A stretch of 64,000 bases of DNA, taken from NCBI RefSeq assembly GCF_030125375.1, contig NZ_JASJUU010000003.1:262247-326246 (forward strand), read 5' to 3'. Below are positions 43,713 through 52,702 of the stretch, one piece after another. Both the position numbers and the translations under genes were made by a program. This DNA comes from Pseudoalteromonas umbrosa (GTDB lineage: Bacteria; Pseudomonadota; Gammaproteobacteria; Enterobacterales; Alteromonadaceae). Under the pieces are notes generated by a model. The model was not told where the DNA came from. It saw only the letters and a list, made by a program, of their open reading frames with translations, and searched no databases. Position 1 is the stretch's first letter. Every line of letters starts with the position of its first letter.

Positions 43713-43740
43713 GTGCCTTGAGTGGTTATACTCAAGGCAC
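43713..43740 (+). terminator. Rho-independent terminator after sodA
   Basis: An 11-bp stem (43713-43723 with 43730-43740) with a 6-base loop, followed by TTGTTTATAT. Confidence 0.75.
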
Positions 43741-43869
43741 TTGTTTATATACTCATAAATACAAAACGAATTTTTTGATTTAAAGGCAGAGCGCGGCGAG
43801 TAGGCTATAGTATAAAGAGTGTCAGGCATGTCTGTTCATTGCTTAATCCTTCAACTAGTTGCGAGCCAT

Positions 43870-44655
43870 ATGCGTTTTTTAGCATTTTTTCTTCTCATAT
43901 CATGGTCTTCCTTATCGCATGCAACCACTTTCATGACCCTGTGTTATGAAGATAAAAACATCCCCCCGTTTTTTCTTGGTAGTGGCTTTGAAGTGCCTAA
44001 CTACCGCCCCGGTGCGACTATTGAGATTTTACGAGGATTAGAGAGTAAAGTACGTAATGTACGGTTTAAATTTGTTCGTAAGCCATGGCAGAGATGTTTG
44101 AATGAAGTTCAAAAAAATAAAGTAGATGCCGTAGTGGCCTCTTATCGTGCTGAACGAGCTCATTTTTTGAATTTTCCCATTAATGAACAGGGCAAGGTGG
44201 ACGAAACATTAGCGATTAGCATGTTAGGTACCTGCTTGGTAGGTAAGCAAGGTTTAGGGCAAGACGTCGCAAACAAAAACTTTCCAATTAGTCTTGCGGT
44301 GCCACGTGGTTATGCAGTGTTAAGAGCGCTCCAACAAGATTTGTATCGTGTGATTCAAACAGACTCACAAGATGATGCCTATCAACTTGTCTTGAAGGGC
44401 TTAGTAGATGGTGCGTTGGGCTTATGTCAAATTTACGATGAACAAATCTCAGGCTTCCCATACAGTGATTTACTTGAGCCGGTATTTCCACCAGTAGACA
44501 TTAGTTATGGGTATTTAGCTCTGTCAAAAGATTTTTTGAAGCAAAATCCAGAAGTATCCCGTGCTTTATGGGAGGGGTTAGGAGCCATGCCCTTACATGA
44601 ATATTACTTAGATTATGTGAATAACCCAGTAAATCATAAAATACCTAGATATTGA
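43870..44655 (+). CDS. Periplasmic solute-binding protein, family 3-like (orphan)
   Basis: A 261-residue exported protein; the start at 43870 gives the signal peptide M-R-F-L-A-F-F-L-L, cleaved after S-H-A. The body resembles SBP_bac_3 proteins: an N-terminal lobe with K-P-W-Q-R-C and V-D-A-V-V-A-S-Y-R, and a second lobe with L-V-D-G-A-L-G-L and Y-G-Y-L-A-L-S-K. No permease or ATPase gene is nearby, so it may act as a stand-alone periplasmic sensor or with a distant transporter. The frame is open to 43819 but the extra residues do not look like a leader. Ligand unknown. Confidence 0.72.
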   Translation: MRFLAFFLLISWSSLSHATTFMTLCYEDKNIPPFFLGSGFEVPNYRPGATIEILRGLESKVRNVRFKFVRKPWQRCLNEVQKNKVDAVVASYRAERAHFLNFPINEQGKVDETLAISMLGTCLVGKQGLGQDVANKNFPISLAVPRGYAVLRALQQDLYRVIQTDSQDDAYQLVLKGLVDGALGLCQIYDEQISGFPYSDLLEPVFPPVDISYGYLALSKDFLKQNPEVSRALWEGLGAMPLHEYYLDYVNNPVNHKIPRY

Positions 44656-44718
44656 TTGTGGTCAGCTCAGTTAAGTTTCTGTAGACTTACGTGCACTTTA
44701 AATCAGACACTTGCAACT

Positions 44719-45300
44719 ATGGCACAACTTTATTTTTATTACTCTGCAATGAACGCGGGTAAATCGACAACGTTATTGCAATCAGCTTTTAATTACCGTG
44801 AACGCGGTATGACGCCATTTATTTTAACAGCCGCCATAGATAATAGATCAGGTGTTGGCAAAGTAGCCTCGCGCATTGGTCTTGAGGCCGATGCAAGCAC
44901 TTTCGAGCCGGCTACAAATGTGTTTGAACTGGTTAAGCTTGAACACGAAAAGAACAAACTCGACTGTATTCTAGTTGATGAAAGTCAGTTCCTATCAAAA
45001 GAACAAGTCTCTGAACTAACAGACGTCGTTGATATGTTGGGCGTCCCAGTGTTGTGTTATGGGCTCAGAACTGACTTTAGAGGTGAGCTATTTGAAGGTG
45101 CGCAATATTTATTGGCATGGGCTGACAAATTGATAGAACTTAAAACGGTATGTCACTGTGGCCGCAAAGCGAATCACGTATTGCGGTTAGACGAACAGGG
45201 TAATGCTATTGCTGATGGTGATCAAGTAGAAATTGGTGGGAACGACCGGTACGTATCTGTGTGTAGAAAACACTATAAAACTGAGCTTAATAGGTTGTAA
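44719..45300 (+). CDS. tdk: Thymidine kinase
   Basis: A 193-residue type II thymidine kinase that phosphorylates thymidine to dTMP in nucleoside salvage. Visible motifs: the P-loop S-A-M-N-A-G-K-S-T at residues 9-17, the catalytic [15 protein letters not shown], and a zinc-binding lasso region with C-H-C-G and C-R-K-H. The ATG at 44719 gives the normal N-terminus M-A-Q-L-Y-F-Y-Y; the frame is open from a TTG at 44656, but those 21 residues are not typical. Cytosolic, usually a homotetramer. Confidence 0.94.
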   Translation: MAQLYFYYSAMNAGKSTTLLQSAFNYRERGMTPFILTAAIDNRSGVGKVASRIGLEADASTFEPATNVFELVKLEHEKNKLDCILVDESQFLSKEQVSELTDVVDMLGVPVLCYGLRTDFRGELFEGAQYLLAWADKLIELKTVCHCGRKANHVLRLDEQGNAIADGDQVEIGGNDRYVSVCRKHYKTELNRL

Positions 45301-45352
45301 ATTTAGCTTTTTTTGCCATGCTTAAGGCTATCAATACTTATAATTGGTAGCC

Positions 45353-46681
45353 ATGCCAAACTCTACATTTTCTTTTCTAGCCAGCGAGTCTTCGCAAGTG
45401 CAACAAAAACCACAACGTCCTCCGTGGAAAGTTCTCGTCGTTGATGATGAGCCTGAAGTTCATGAAGTGACAAAAATGGCTTTATCAAAATTCAGTTATC
45501 AAGATCGAGGTTTGTACTTTTTACATGCATACTCAAAAGCACAAGCGATAGAATGTATGCATTCAGAGCAAGATGTCAGTGTGATATTACTCGATGTGAT
45601 TATGGAGACAGATCAGGCTGGGCTTGAATGTGTGCATTATATCAGAAATGAGTTGAACGATCATGATGTGAGGATCATATTAAGAACCGGTCAGCCCAGC
45701 ACCATACCTGAGCACGAGGTCATGCTTAAGTATGATATTAATGATTATAAGAACAAAGTCGACCTAACAAAATCTCGTTTATACATAACGATGACCAGTG
45801 CGCTGAGAGCTTTTCAAGATATTAAGAAGCAGTCAGAATTGGCGAGTGCTTTACAAGATCTAAATGAAAACTTAGAAGTGAAGGTCGCAGAGCGAACAGC
45901 TGAGTTATTAAGTGCGAATACCTCACTTCAAGCAGCACAAGATCAAATTGTAGCCCAGCAGGCATCTTTGCTTCAGTCTGAGAAAATGGCCTCAATAGGG
46001 TACTTAGCCGCAGGAATGGCGCATGAAATTAATAACCCACTTGGTGCGTTAAAGTGTAATTTTTCAGTGCTGCAAGATTACATTAATGCGGTATTGAATA
46101 AAGTAGAAGTGGCACATGATGAAGATTTGGACAATGACTTTAAAGATATTTTTGAATTACTTGAAGACAATGCGGTTGATTTAAATAGAATTGAGCGCAT
46201 TGTGGCTGCCTTGTCTGTTTTTAATGGTACTTCAGATGAACAGGCCAATCTTTACGACTTAAATGAGATTGTAACCAGTTTTAGTGCTGACATAGATAGA
46301 CAAGTTGTACTTGAAAATATGGATGACAACTTACCTAAATTAAGTTGCTGTCGTGAACAATTATTGCAGGTATTCAATAGTTTATATTTAAATGCGAAAG
46401 AGTCTGGCTCTGCACTTTGTGATATAAAAATAAGCATACGAAATCACGAGCAGTCAATGAGTGTATATTTTGAAGATAAGGGAGTAGGGATCGCGGAGCA
46501 AAAGCTGAGTCAAATTTTTGACCCATTTTATACAACTAAACCCGTTGGAGCGAATGTGGGGCTGGGATTAACAATCGCTTTAATGATGGTACAAAATCAA
46601 GATGGCGAGCTCATTGCTACATCACAGGTAGGAGCTGGCAGTTGCTTTGAAGTTCGACTTCCTCACAATACAAGTAATTAA
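45353..46681 (+). CDS. REC-histidine kinase protein (receiver first, kinase last)
   Basis: A 442-residue soluble signalling protein. Residues ~25-150 are a receiver domain (V-L-V-V-D-D-E, phospho-acceptor D81 in I-L-L-D-V-I-M, and R-T-G-Q-P-S as found in DUF3369-type regulators). A coiled coil follows (~165-205), then HisKA with H224 in A-G-M-A-H-E-I-N-N-P-L-G, and an ATPase domain (D-K-G-V-G-I, G-L-G-L). The receiver probably controls the kinase, making it an intermediate in a relay. It lies about 120 bases before a PAS hybrid kinase that could be its partner. The ATG at 45353 is preferred over a TTG at 45344. Confidence 0.85.
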   Translation: MPNSTFSFLASESSQVQQKPQRPPWKVLVVDDEPEVHEVTKMALSKFSYQDRGLYFLHAYSKAQAIECMHSEQDVSVILLDVIMETDQAGLECVHYIRNELNDHDVRIILRTGQPSTIPEHEVMLKYDINDYKNKVDLTKSRLYITMTSALRAFQDIKKQSELASALQDLNENLEVKVAERTAELLSANTSLQAAQDQIVAQQASLLQSEKMASIGYLAAGMAHEINNPLGALKCNFSVLQDYINAVLNKVEVAHDEDLDNDFKDIFELLEDNAVDLNRIERIVAALSVFNGTSDEQANLYDLNEIVTSFSADIDRQVVLENMDDNLPKLSCCREQLLQVFNSLYLNAKESGSALCDIKISIRNHEQSMSVYFEDKGVGIAEQKLSQIFDPFYTTKPVGANVGLGLTIALMMVQNQDGELIATSQVGAGSCFEVRLPHNTSN

Positions 46682-46804
46682 GCTTTTGTTGCTTGTATAA
46701 TGCACGTTGGAGCTTGTTTTTTCGGGTGTATTTATCTTTATTCTTTCCTATATTTATAGCTGGTGAGTTGAAACTTACAAGGCAGCTACATATCTGGAGA
46801 TGGT

Positions 46805-49231
46805 ATGTCTCGAAAAACATATACAGATTTGGAAAGTGAGCTTGAAAGCTTGAAATATGAGCTAGAGCAAATCAGGTTTGAGCGTGACAAGTATAAAAAG
46901 CTATTTGATGTATCTGGCGATGCGCTGTCAATAATTAACCTGAACTCAGGTAAGTTTATTGAGTGTAATGATGCTGCTCTAGAAATGCATGGTGTCAACA
47001 GCCATCGCGCGTTTTTGCAACTTACACCCGCTGATATTTCACCTATGTATCAGCCTTGTGGTCAATCATCCGAGCATTTGGCGAAGCAATATATCGATAA
47101 AACCCAAAATGACGGTGCGCAGTTATTTCAATGGACTCATTCTCGCCCTGATGGGTCAACTTTTCCATGCTTAGTTTCACTCACTGCGGTTCAGTTCCAT
47201 GGTGAGGACCTTATTCTTGCGATTGGTCGAGATATCACTGAAATTGTGCAGGTCCAACAAAAGCTTGATGCAGCCCATTCTGATATCAAACGGTACAAAA
47301 AAGCATATCAAAGAGAAAAAGAAAAATTCGAGCACTTTGTTAATCTGGCGCCAGTAGGAATTGCCATTAATTTTATGAAAGATGGCAGTTTTGATTATGT
47401 AAATCAGGAATTCAGTAACATTACTGGTTACTCTGTGGAGGAGTTAAATCAAATGGATTACTGGCAACTGACGCCGAAAAAGTATGAACAACAAGAGTAC
47501 AAACAGTTAGATGATTTGAAAATGAAAGGGCGCTATGGCCCCTATGCTAAGGAGTATATTCATAAATCGGGAAATGTATTCCCGGTGCTATTGTCAGGGA
47601 TAAAAATTACGGACAGTGATGATGAGGATTTCATCTGGTCTGTTGTTCAAGACGTGACTCAGCAAAAAAAGGTTGAGGCGCAAATTCAAAGGGCAAAAGA
47701 AGAAGCTGACTCATTTGCTATTCGAATGCAACTTGCTAACGATTCTGCTGAGATTGGGGTTTGGGAATGGGATCTTATTTCCAATGAGTTAATTTGGGAT
47801 GACTGGATGTTTAAGCTGTATGGCGTTTCCCAAGGGCAGTTCTCTGGCGTTTATGAAGCTTGGGAAAATAGTGTGCACCCACAAGACCTTGACTATGCTC
47901 GTTCAAAATTAGAGGCGGCAGTAAAAGGAGAAGGAGTTTATGAGCCCGAATTTAGAGTTGTGCACCCTGATGGCAGCATAAGAACGATGAAAGCGAGTGC
48001 GGAAGTAATCAAAGATGAGTTTGGCAAACCAGTTAAAGTCATTGGTGTTAACTATGATGTAACCGACAAGGTGGCAGTGATTGAAAAACTCGCTGCAGCA
48101 AAGTTAGCTGCAGAAAACTCAGTTAAGGCCAAAAGTGATTTTCTTGCCAATATGAGTCATGAGATCCGCACACCCATGAATGCGATTTTAGGCGGTTTGC
48201 AGCTGCTTCAAGGAGCAGAATTAAATTCAGATTTTAGAAAAACGCTTGCGAACGCGTCATTTTCAGCACAAAGTTTACTGACAATTATCAATGATATTTT
48301 AGATTATTCAAAAATAGAGTCGAATAAGCTGGAACTAGAAAGCGCACCAATTTCATTTGCAGATATTGTCGAGTCGGTAAAATATGACTTGGATGCGTTG
48401 ATCAGCAAAAAAGGCATTGAGTTCAATGTAGCAATTGATGAGACGTTTGATGACAGGTGGCTTGGGGATTTGGTCAGGGTTAAGCAGGTAATCCTAAACT
48501 TGGCCTCCAATGCTGTTAAGTTCACGGATGAAGGGTCAGTAAAAATTGGTGTGATGGATGGAATTTACAAACAAAAATCAGCGGTTGTTCTGGAAATCAA
48601 TGACACAGGGATTGGAATGAGTGAGGAAGTGCAAAGTTGTATTTTTGATCGATTCTCACAAGCAGATACATCGACAACAAGAAAGTACGGTGGGACTGGT
48701 TTAGGTATGTCGATCACCACAAGTTTAGTGCGGTTGATGGGAGGGGAAATAAAGTTAAAGAGTGAACAAGAAAAAGGCACCAATATTCGTGTTATGTTGC
48801 CCCTTGAAAAAACAAGTCAAACACCGAGCTCATTACCCTGTAAATCGTTATCTCCCCCAGATTTAACAGGAAAAAAAGTGCTAATTGCAGAGGATAATAA
48901 AATTAACCAGATGCTGGTTAAAGTGATGCTTAAAGAGACGCAAGCAGAGTTAGTCATTGTTGAAAATGGAAAACTGGCAACTGAGGCTTGCCAACAAGGT
49001 AAGTTTGATTTGGTTTTAATGGATATTCATATGCCAGAAATGGACGGTATCGAAGCGCAAATAGCCATTAATACCCAACAGCCAAATTTACCCATAGTTG
49101 CCCTAACGGCGAACGTGATGAAGAGTGATGTACAAAAGTACCTTGCACAGGGCTTTGTATCTCATGTCGGAAAGCCAATCGACATGAGAGCGTTGTTTGG
49201 CGTCCTGCAACATATTCTCAATGACAAGTAG
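46805..49231 (+). CDS. Multi-PAS hybrid sensor histidine kinase / response regulator
   Basis: An 808-residue cytosolic protein with no membrane helix. Order: N-terminal coiled coil (~5-35), three PAS/PAC domains (~37-155, ~175-290, ~310-425; the third with W-E-W-D-L and R-V-V-H-P-D-G-S), HisKA with H452 in [11 protein letters not shown], ATPase domain (N-L-A-S-N-A-V-K-F, D-T-G-I-G-M, G-G-T-G-L-G-M), and a receiver with D740 in L-M-D-I-H-M-P. GGAG before the ATG. It lacks an output domain, so phosphate must pass to another protein, perhaps through the preceding REC-kinase. The PAS ligands are unknown. Confidence 0.9.
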   Translation: MSRKTYTDLESELESLKYELEQIRFERDKYKKLFDVSGDALSIINLNSGKFIECNDAALEMHGVNSHRAFLQLTPADISPMYQPCGQSSEHLAKQYIDKTQNDGAQLFQWTHSRPDGSTFPCLVSLTAVQFHGEDLILAIGRDITEIVQVQQKLDAAHSDIKRYKKAYQREKEKFEHFVNLAPVGIAINFMKDGSFDYVNQEFSNITGYSVEELNQMDYWQLTPKKYEQQEYKQLDDLKMKGRYGPYAKEYIHKSGNVFPVLLSGIKITDSDDEDFIWSVVQDVTQQKKVEAQIQRAKEEADSFAIRMQLANDSAEIGVWEWDLISNELIWDDWMFKLYGVSQGQFSGVYEAWENSVHPQDLDYARSKLEAAVKGEGVYEPEFRVVHPDGSIRTMKASAEVIKDEFGKPVKVIGVNYDVTDKVAVIEKLAAAKLAAENSVKAKSDFLANMSHEIRTPMNAILGGLQLLQGAELNSDFRKTLANASFSAQSLLTIINDILDYSKIESNKLELESAPISFADIVESVKYDLDALISKKGIEFNVAIDETFDDRWLGDLVRVKQVILNLASNAVKFTDEGSVKIGVMDGIYKQKSAVVLEINDTGIGMSEEVQSCIFDRFSQADTSTTRKYGGTGLGMSITTSLVRLMGGEIKLKSEQEKGTNIRVMLPLEKTSQTPSSLPCKSLSPPDLTGKKVLIAEDNKINQMLVKVMLKETQAELVIVENGKLATEACQQGKFDLVLMDIHMPEMDGIEAQIAINTQQPNLPIVALTANVMKSDVQKYLAQGFVSHVGKPIDMRALFGVLQHILNDK

Positions 49232-49258
49232 GGCGATAAAAGAGTCGCATGCAGTTAA

Positions 49259-50143
49259 TCAAAACTGCCATGCGATAAATCGGCTTTGCTTATTACCTTG
49301 CAGCATATTAACGACTTTATGGTTTTTAACTTTTTGTTGTTTCAAACACTTTGTTAATGATGGCAGGTTGTCCTTTTTTGATACTAGGGTTGTGAACCAT
49401 CCCACTTGTTCTTTAAACTGAGTACTTTCTTTTATCATATTTGTAATAAAGGAAAGCTCGCCTCCGTCACACCAAAGTTCTGGTGCATGGCCACTAAAAT
49501 TAAGTTGCTTAGCTGTTTTTGTGATTCCTAGGTTTTTCCACTTTCTTTGAGTACCTTGCTGCGCTGCCTGCTCACTTGCATGGAATGGTGGGTTACACAT
49601 AGTGATATCAAAATAGCTATCTTTTGTGATGATGCCTTGAAATATTGAGTTGCTGTCAGCTTGATGCTTTATTTTGACAGCCAGCTTGTTTGCCTTGGCG
49701 ATATTCTCAGCTACTTTAACTGCAATTGGGTTAATATCACTGCCGACAAATTGCCATTTATATTCCGCATGTCCTAAAATCGGATAGATTAAGTTAGCAC
49801 CTGTTCCGATATCCAAACATTTTATATTTTTCCCCGAGGGGATCTCGCCTTCATTTTCTTCTGCCAGTAAATCAGCAAGGGCATGAATATAGTCTGCTCT
49901 TCCAGGCACTGGCGGGCATAAGAATTGTGGCGGTAAGTCCCAATATTTGATCCCGTAGTGTTTGAGTAGCAGCGCTTTATTTAGTAATAAAACGGCTTGA
50001 GCGTCAGAGAAGTCAATTGTGGTTTGGTCGTTTGGCTTTTTTACAAGGTAATTTGCTAGCTCAGGGACTACGTCCGAGAGACCTGCTAAGTCGTAGCCGT
50101 TGGCGTGTTTATTTCTAGGGTGCATGTTTGGAATGTATATCAC
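49259..50143 (-). CDS. rlmF: 23S rRNA (adenine-1618-N6)-methyltransferase
   Basis: A 294-residue class I methyltransferase using S-adenosylmethionine. The family-specific start H-P-R-N-K-H-A-N-G-Y-D-L and P-P-V-P-G-R-A-D-Y-I-H match E. coli RlmF; the SAM site is L-D-I-G-T-G-A-N and the catalytic motif N-P-P-F appears at C-N-P-P-F-H-A-S-E. I use the GTG at 50143 because E. coli RlmF also has a few residues before H-P-R-N; an ATG at 50125 is possible. Its end is 28 bases from the end of the convergent hybrid-kinase gene. Confidence 0.92.
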   Translation of the reverse strand: MIYIPNMHPRNKHANGYDLAGLSDVVPELANYLVKKPNDQTTIDFSDAQAVLLLNKALLLKHYGIKYWDLPPQFLCPPVPGRADYIHALADLLAEENEGEIPSGKNIKCLDIGTGANLIYPILGHAEYKWQFVGSDINPIAVKVAENIAKANKLAVKIKHQADSNSIFQGIITKDSYFDITMCNPPFHASEQAAQQGTQRKWKNLGITKTAKQLNFSGHAPELWCDGGELSFITNMIKESTQFKEQVGWFTTLVSKKDNLPSLTKCLKQQKVKNHKVVNMLQGNKQSRFIAWQF

Positions 50144-50248
50144 AAAATTTCTTTGCAGAATTATACCTTAATTTTAATGCCGTCTCTAATGGGTTTACTT
50201 TTAAGTAATTTAGCTGGTACGATGAGTTAAAAATAGCCTGTGCATATC

Positions 50249-51154
50249 ATGATAAAGCAAGAGTCGATACAAGTACCAATATTTGATAAAAATGCTTCAT
50301 TGCATCTTAGATATATTCATAACCCAGATAAACAAGGGCCTATTGTTTTATGTCTGCATGGTGCAATAGAAAATGGCAAAATTTTTTATACAAATTCAAA
50401 TAAAGGCTTTGCGCCTTATCTCGCAGCACAAGGGTATAGGTGCTTTGTGTTGGATTTGCGTGGAAGAGGTGAAAGCGTACCCGCCATCGCGTCAGGACAT
50501 GACTATGGTCAGACTGAGTCAATTACAGAAGAAGTACCAGCGGTACTCGAGTACATAACAAAAAAATTCGGTGAGCGGCCGCACTATTGGGTTGCGCACT
50601 CTTGGGGCGGAGTTATCTTGAATAGTGTGTTTGCCCGCTATCCAGATGAAATCAACCATGTACGAGCTTGCGCCTATTTTGGCTCTAAGCGAAGCCTACA
50701 CAATAATCACCCTGAAAAATTGCTCAAAGCAAACCTGATGTGGTTTTGGCTTGCACATTATTACGTAAAAAAACATGGCTTTTTACCGGCGAAAAAGCTT
50801 CGTTGGGGCGCCGATAGCGAGACAATAAAGTCACACGCGCAAAGCGCACAATGGGCAAAAATTAGCCCTTGGGTAGATAGCGATGATAACTTTGATTATG
50901 GCCAAGCTTTGTGTGGACTATCCCTTCCACCTACGCTGCATATAGCGGGAGTAAGTGACAAGGCTTTGGCTCAGCCAATCGATATTGAAATGTTTATGAA
51001 AGAGTCAGGAGGGGGCGTTCAGAAATTAAATATTTATGGAAAAAGATATGGTCACACTCATAACTATGGCCATATCGATATGCTCACTCATCCAAATGCC
51101 TTGCAAGACCAATTTAAAGATGTTCTCAATTGGTTTCAGCGTTATAACAGCTAA
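50249..51154 (+). CDS. Alpha/beta-hydrolase
   Basis: A 301-residue alpha/beta-hydrolase fold protein. The oxyanion region is C-L-H-G-A-I, the nucleophile elbow A-H-S-W-G-G, the acid probably the Asp in S-D-K, and the catalytic His in Y-G-H-I-D-M-L. A cap-like helical insertion (residues ~150-215, L-M-W-F-W-L-A-H-Y-Y) follows the nucleophile strand. No signal peptide. It diverges from rlmF. The substrate cannot be predicted; esterase, lipase or epoxide-hydrolase-like roles are all possible. The ATG at 50249 is preferred over an upstream GTG at 50240. Confidence 0.8.
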   Translation: MIKQESIQVPIFDKNASLHLRYIHNPDKQGPIVLCLHGAIENGKIFYTNSNKGFAPYLAAQGYRCFVLDLRGRGESVPAIASGHDYGQTESITEEVPAVLEYITKKFGERPHYWVAHSWGGVILNSVFARYPDEINHVRACAYFGSKRSLHNNHPEKLLKANLMWFWLAHYYVKKHGFLPAKKLRWGADSETIKSHAQSAQWAKISPWVDSDDNFDYGQALCGLSLPPTLHIAGVSDKALAQPIDIEMFMKESGGGVQKLNIYGKRYGHTHNYGHIDMLTHPNALQDQFKDVLNWFQRYNS

Positions 51155-51174
51155 AGCTAATAGCAGCCGGTACT

Positions 51175-52614
51175 TTATTCAGGCTGCGTGAGCTCTTTTT
51201 CTATCTCTTTTTCAAAGGCTTGCCAGCGGTTTAATGATCGGTTATGGATTGGCTGCCGTACTTGAGTTTTACTCAGTGTTGAGACCTTGCTGCGACTTTT
51301 ATAAAACTCCATACATTCGGGTTCATACTTTAGATAAATAAAGTTAAGAATTTTCTGAATGGTGCGCTCTGGATCATCAATTAGCTTCTCATAGCTAACA
51401 TTGAATACATTTCTTTTTAGATGTGATGAAAAGTGGAACATCACTTGTTGTTCAATTTCAGAGTAAAGCTTGAACTCGGGCAGAGAACAAAAGTAGGGTT
51501 CATTTTCTGCAAAATGGTTACTGTAAACCGACCAAGCATTAGCCATAAAATCACGTGTTAAATGGATGATTCTGGCGTTTGGGAATATTCTGTAAATCAA
51601 CCCAATGTTCTGAAAGTTTGCCGGAAGCTTGTTGATAACAGCTTCTTCTTGAACTCTGCTTTTCTTGATTTCATCTACGTAAACACTGCGGCAGTAATCA
51701 AGCATTGAAGTGGATGGTTCATAAATACAATCTGGAAAAGGGCGTTCAGTTCGCATTTCAAGGTATGGCACTATTTTGTCACTGAGCACTATACTTTCGC
51801 CAATTGTGCCGACTTGGCTATGTTGTGTCAGGATTTGCTCAAGCAGTGTAGACCCCGTTCTGGGCAATCCAACTATGAACACAGGTGTGAACGTTGATTT
51901 TACTTTATCTGTTGGTTTTGAGAAAAAGTCCTCATCACAAGTGGCTAATAAACGGTTATAGAATGGCAGCATATCTGCTGTTCTAAATTCGCATTGTGTC
52001 AGCTGTAGTTCATTGGCTTTTTTATAATATTCAAATGCTTCTTTATTGTCGCCCAGTGCTTGATGTGCAGTTGCAAAGGCGTGGTAGGTAACAATTTGAA
52101 ATTTTGGGTGCTCAAACTTACCATCAAATCTCTCTAAACGTGCCATTAAATCTGGGATCTCAGAGGAAGAGGCCAATTGCAAGAGCTCAAAAATCATAAA
52201 TACAGAAACACCAGACTCTGGACATTCAAGCCCTTTTTTAAAAACTTGATAAGCGTTATCTATAAAACCATGATCTAAATAGAACTGACCAAGGTGATAG
52301 TGTATTTGGGCGTTATGTCTGGCAACACTCAAGGCGTATTCAAGAACGGTTTTTGCGTCAACGGGCGATCCAACGGCAATAAATGCATCAGCCAAAGCAT
52401 ATAAAGGGTCGAGCATTTTAGGTAGATGCTCGCACGCCCTTTTTAGATAGTATATTGCGTTATCATATTGTTCTAAACGCATACATATACGACCTAAGCC
52501 AAATAGGGCTTTGCCATTGGTGGGGTTTTGTTTAAGCACTTGCTTAAACATAAACTCGGCTTCTCTGAGCCTGTTTTCTAGCAGTAGTTCTGTTGCGCGA
52601 TCTAAAAGTAACAT
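51175..52614 (-). CDS. TPR-repeat sulfotransferase family protein
   Basis: A 479-residue protein. The N-terminal ~215 residues are tandem TPR repeats (A-E-F-M-F-K-Q-V-L-K-Q-N-P-T-N, A-L-F-G-L-G-R-I, Q-I-H-Y-H-L-G-Q-F-Y). The C-terminal part is a sulfotransferase: the 5'-phosphosulfate loop V-G-L-P-R-T-G-S-T-L-L-E-Q-I-L and a later R-I-I-H-L-T-R-D region for the 3'-phosphate of PAPS. Such enzymes move sulfate from PAPS to a sugar, peptide or small molecule; the TPR part suggests a protein partner or substrate. It lies 88 bases downstream of a TonB receptor on the same strand. The acceptor is unknown. Confidence 0.88.
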   Translation of the reverse strand: MLLLDRATELLLENRLREAEFMFKQVLKQNPTNGKALFGLGRICMRLEQYDNAIYYLKRACEHLPKMLDPLYALADAFIAVGSPVDAKTVLEYALSVARHNAQIHYHLGQFYLDHGFIDNAYQVFKKGLECPESGVSVFMIFELLQLASSSEIPDLMARLERFDGKFEHPKFQIVTYHAFATAHQALGDNKEAFEYYKKANELQLTQCEFRTADMLPFYNRLLATCDEDFFSKPTDKVKSTFTPVFIVGLPRTGSTLLEQILTQHSQVGTIGESIVLSDKIVPYLEMRTERPFPDCIYEPSTSMLDYCRSVYVDEIKKSRVQEEAVINKLPANFQNIGLIYRIFPNARIIHLTRDFMANAWSVYSNHFAENEPYFCSLPEFKLYSEIEQQVMFHFSSHLKRNVFNVSYEKLIDDPERTIQKILNFIYLKYEPECMEFYKSRSKVSTLSKTQVRQPIHNRSLNRWQAFEKEIEKELTQPE

Positions 52615-52647
52615 GTTAATCAGCAGTTTATTTTAATAATAAAAATA

Positions 52648-52681
52648 AAAAGAGGAAATAGCTATTGCTAATTCCTCTTTT
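52648..52681 (-). terminator. Strong hairpin between TonB receptor and sulfotransferase gene
   Basis: A 15-position stem with one mismatch and a 4-base loop. On the minus strand it is followed by a T-rich tail. It probably terminates many receptor transcripts, with read-through setting lower sulfotransferase expression. Confidence 0.7.
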
Positions 52682-52702
52682 GCTCTGGGTTACAGTAAAA
52701 GT

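Noticed and set aside
44656-44718. Longer N-terminus of thymidine kinase from a TTG
   Set aside because: The extra 21 residues are Cys- and Leu-rich and absent from the family; the ATG at 44719 gives the normal start.
51163-51187. Short inverted repeat overlapping the end of the sulfotransferase gene
   Set aside because: A six-base stem with a long loop inside the coding end; too weak to call a terminator.
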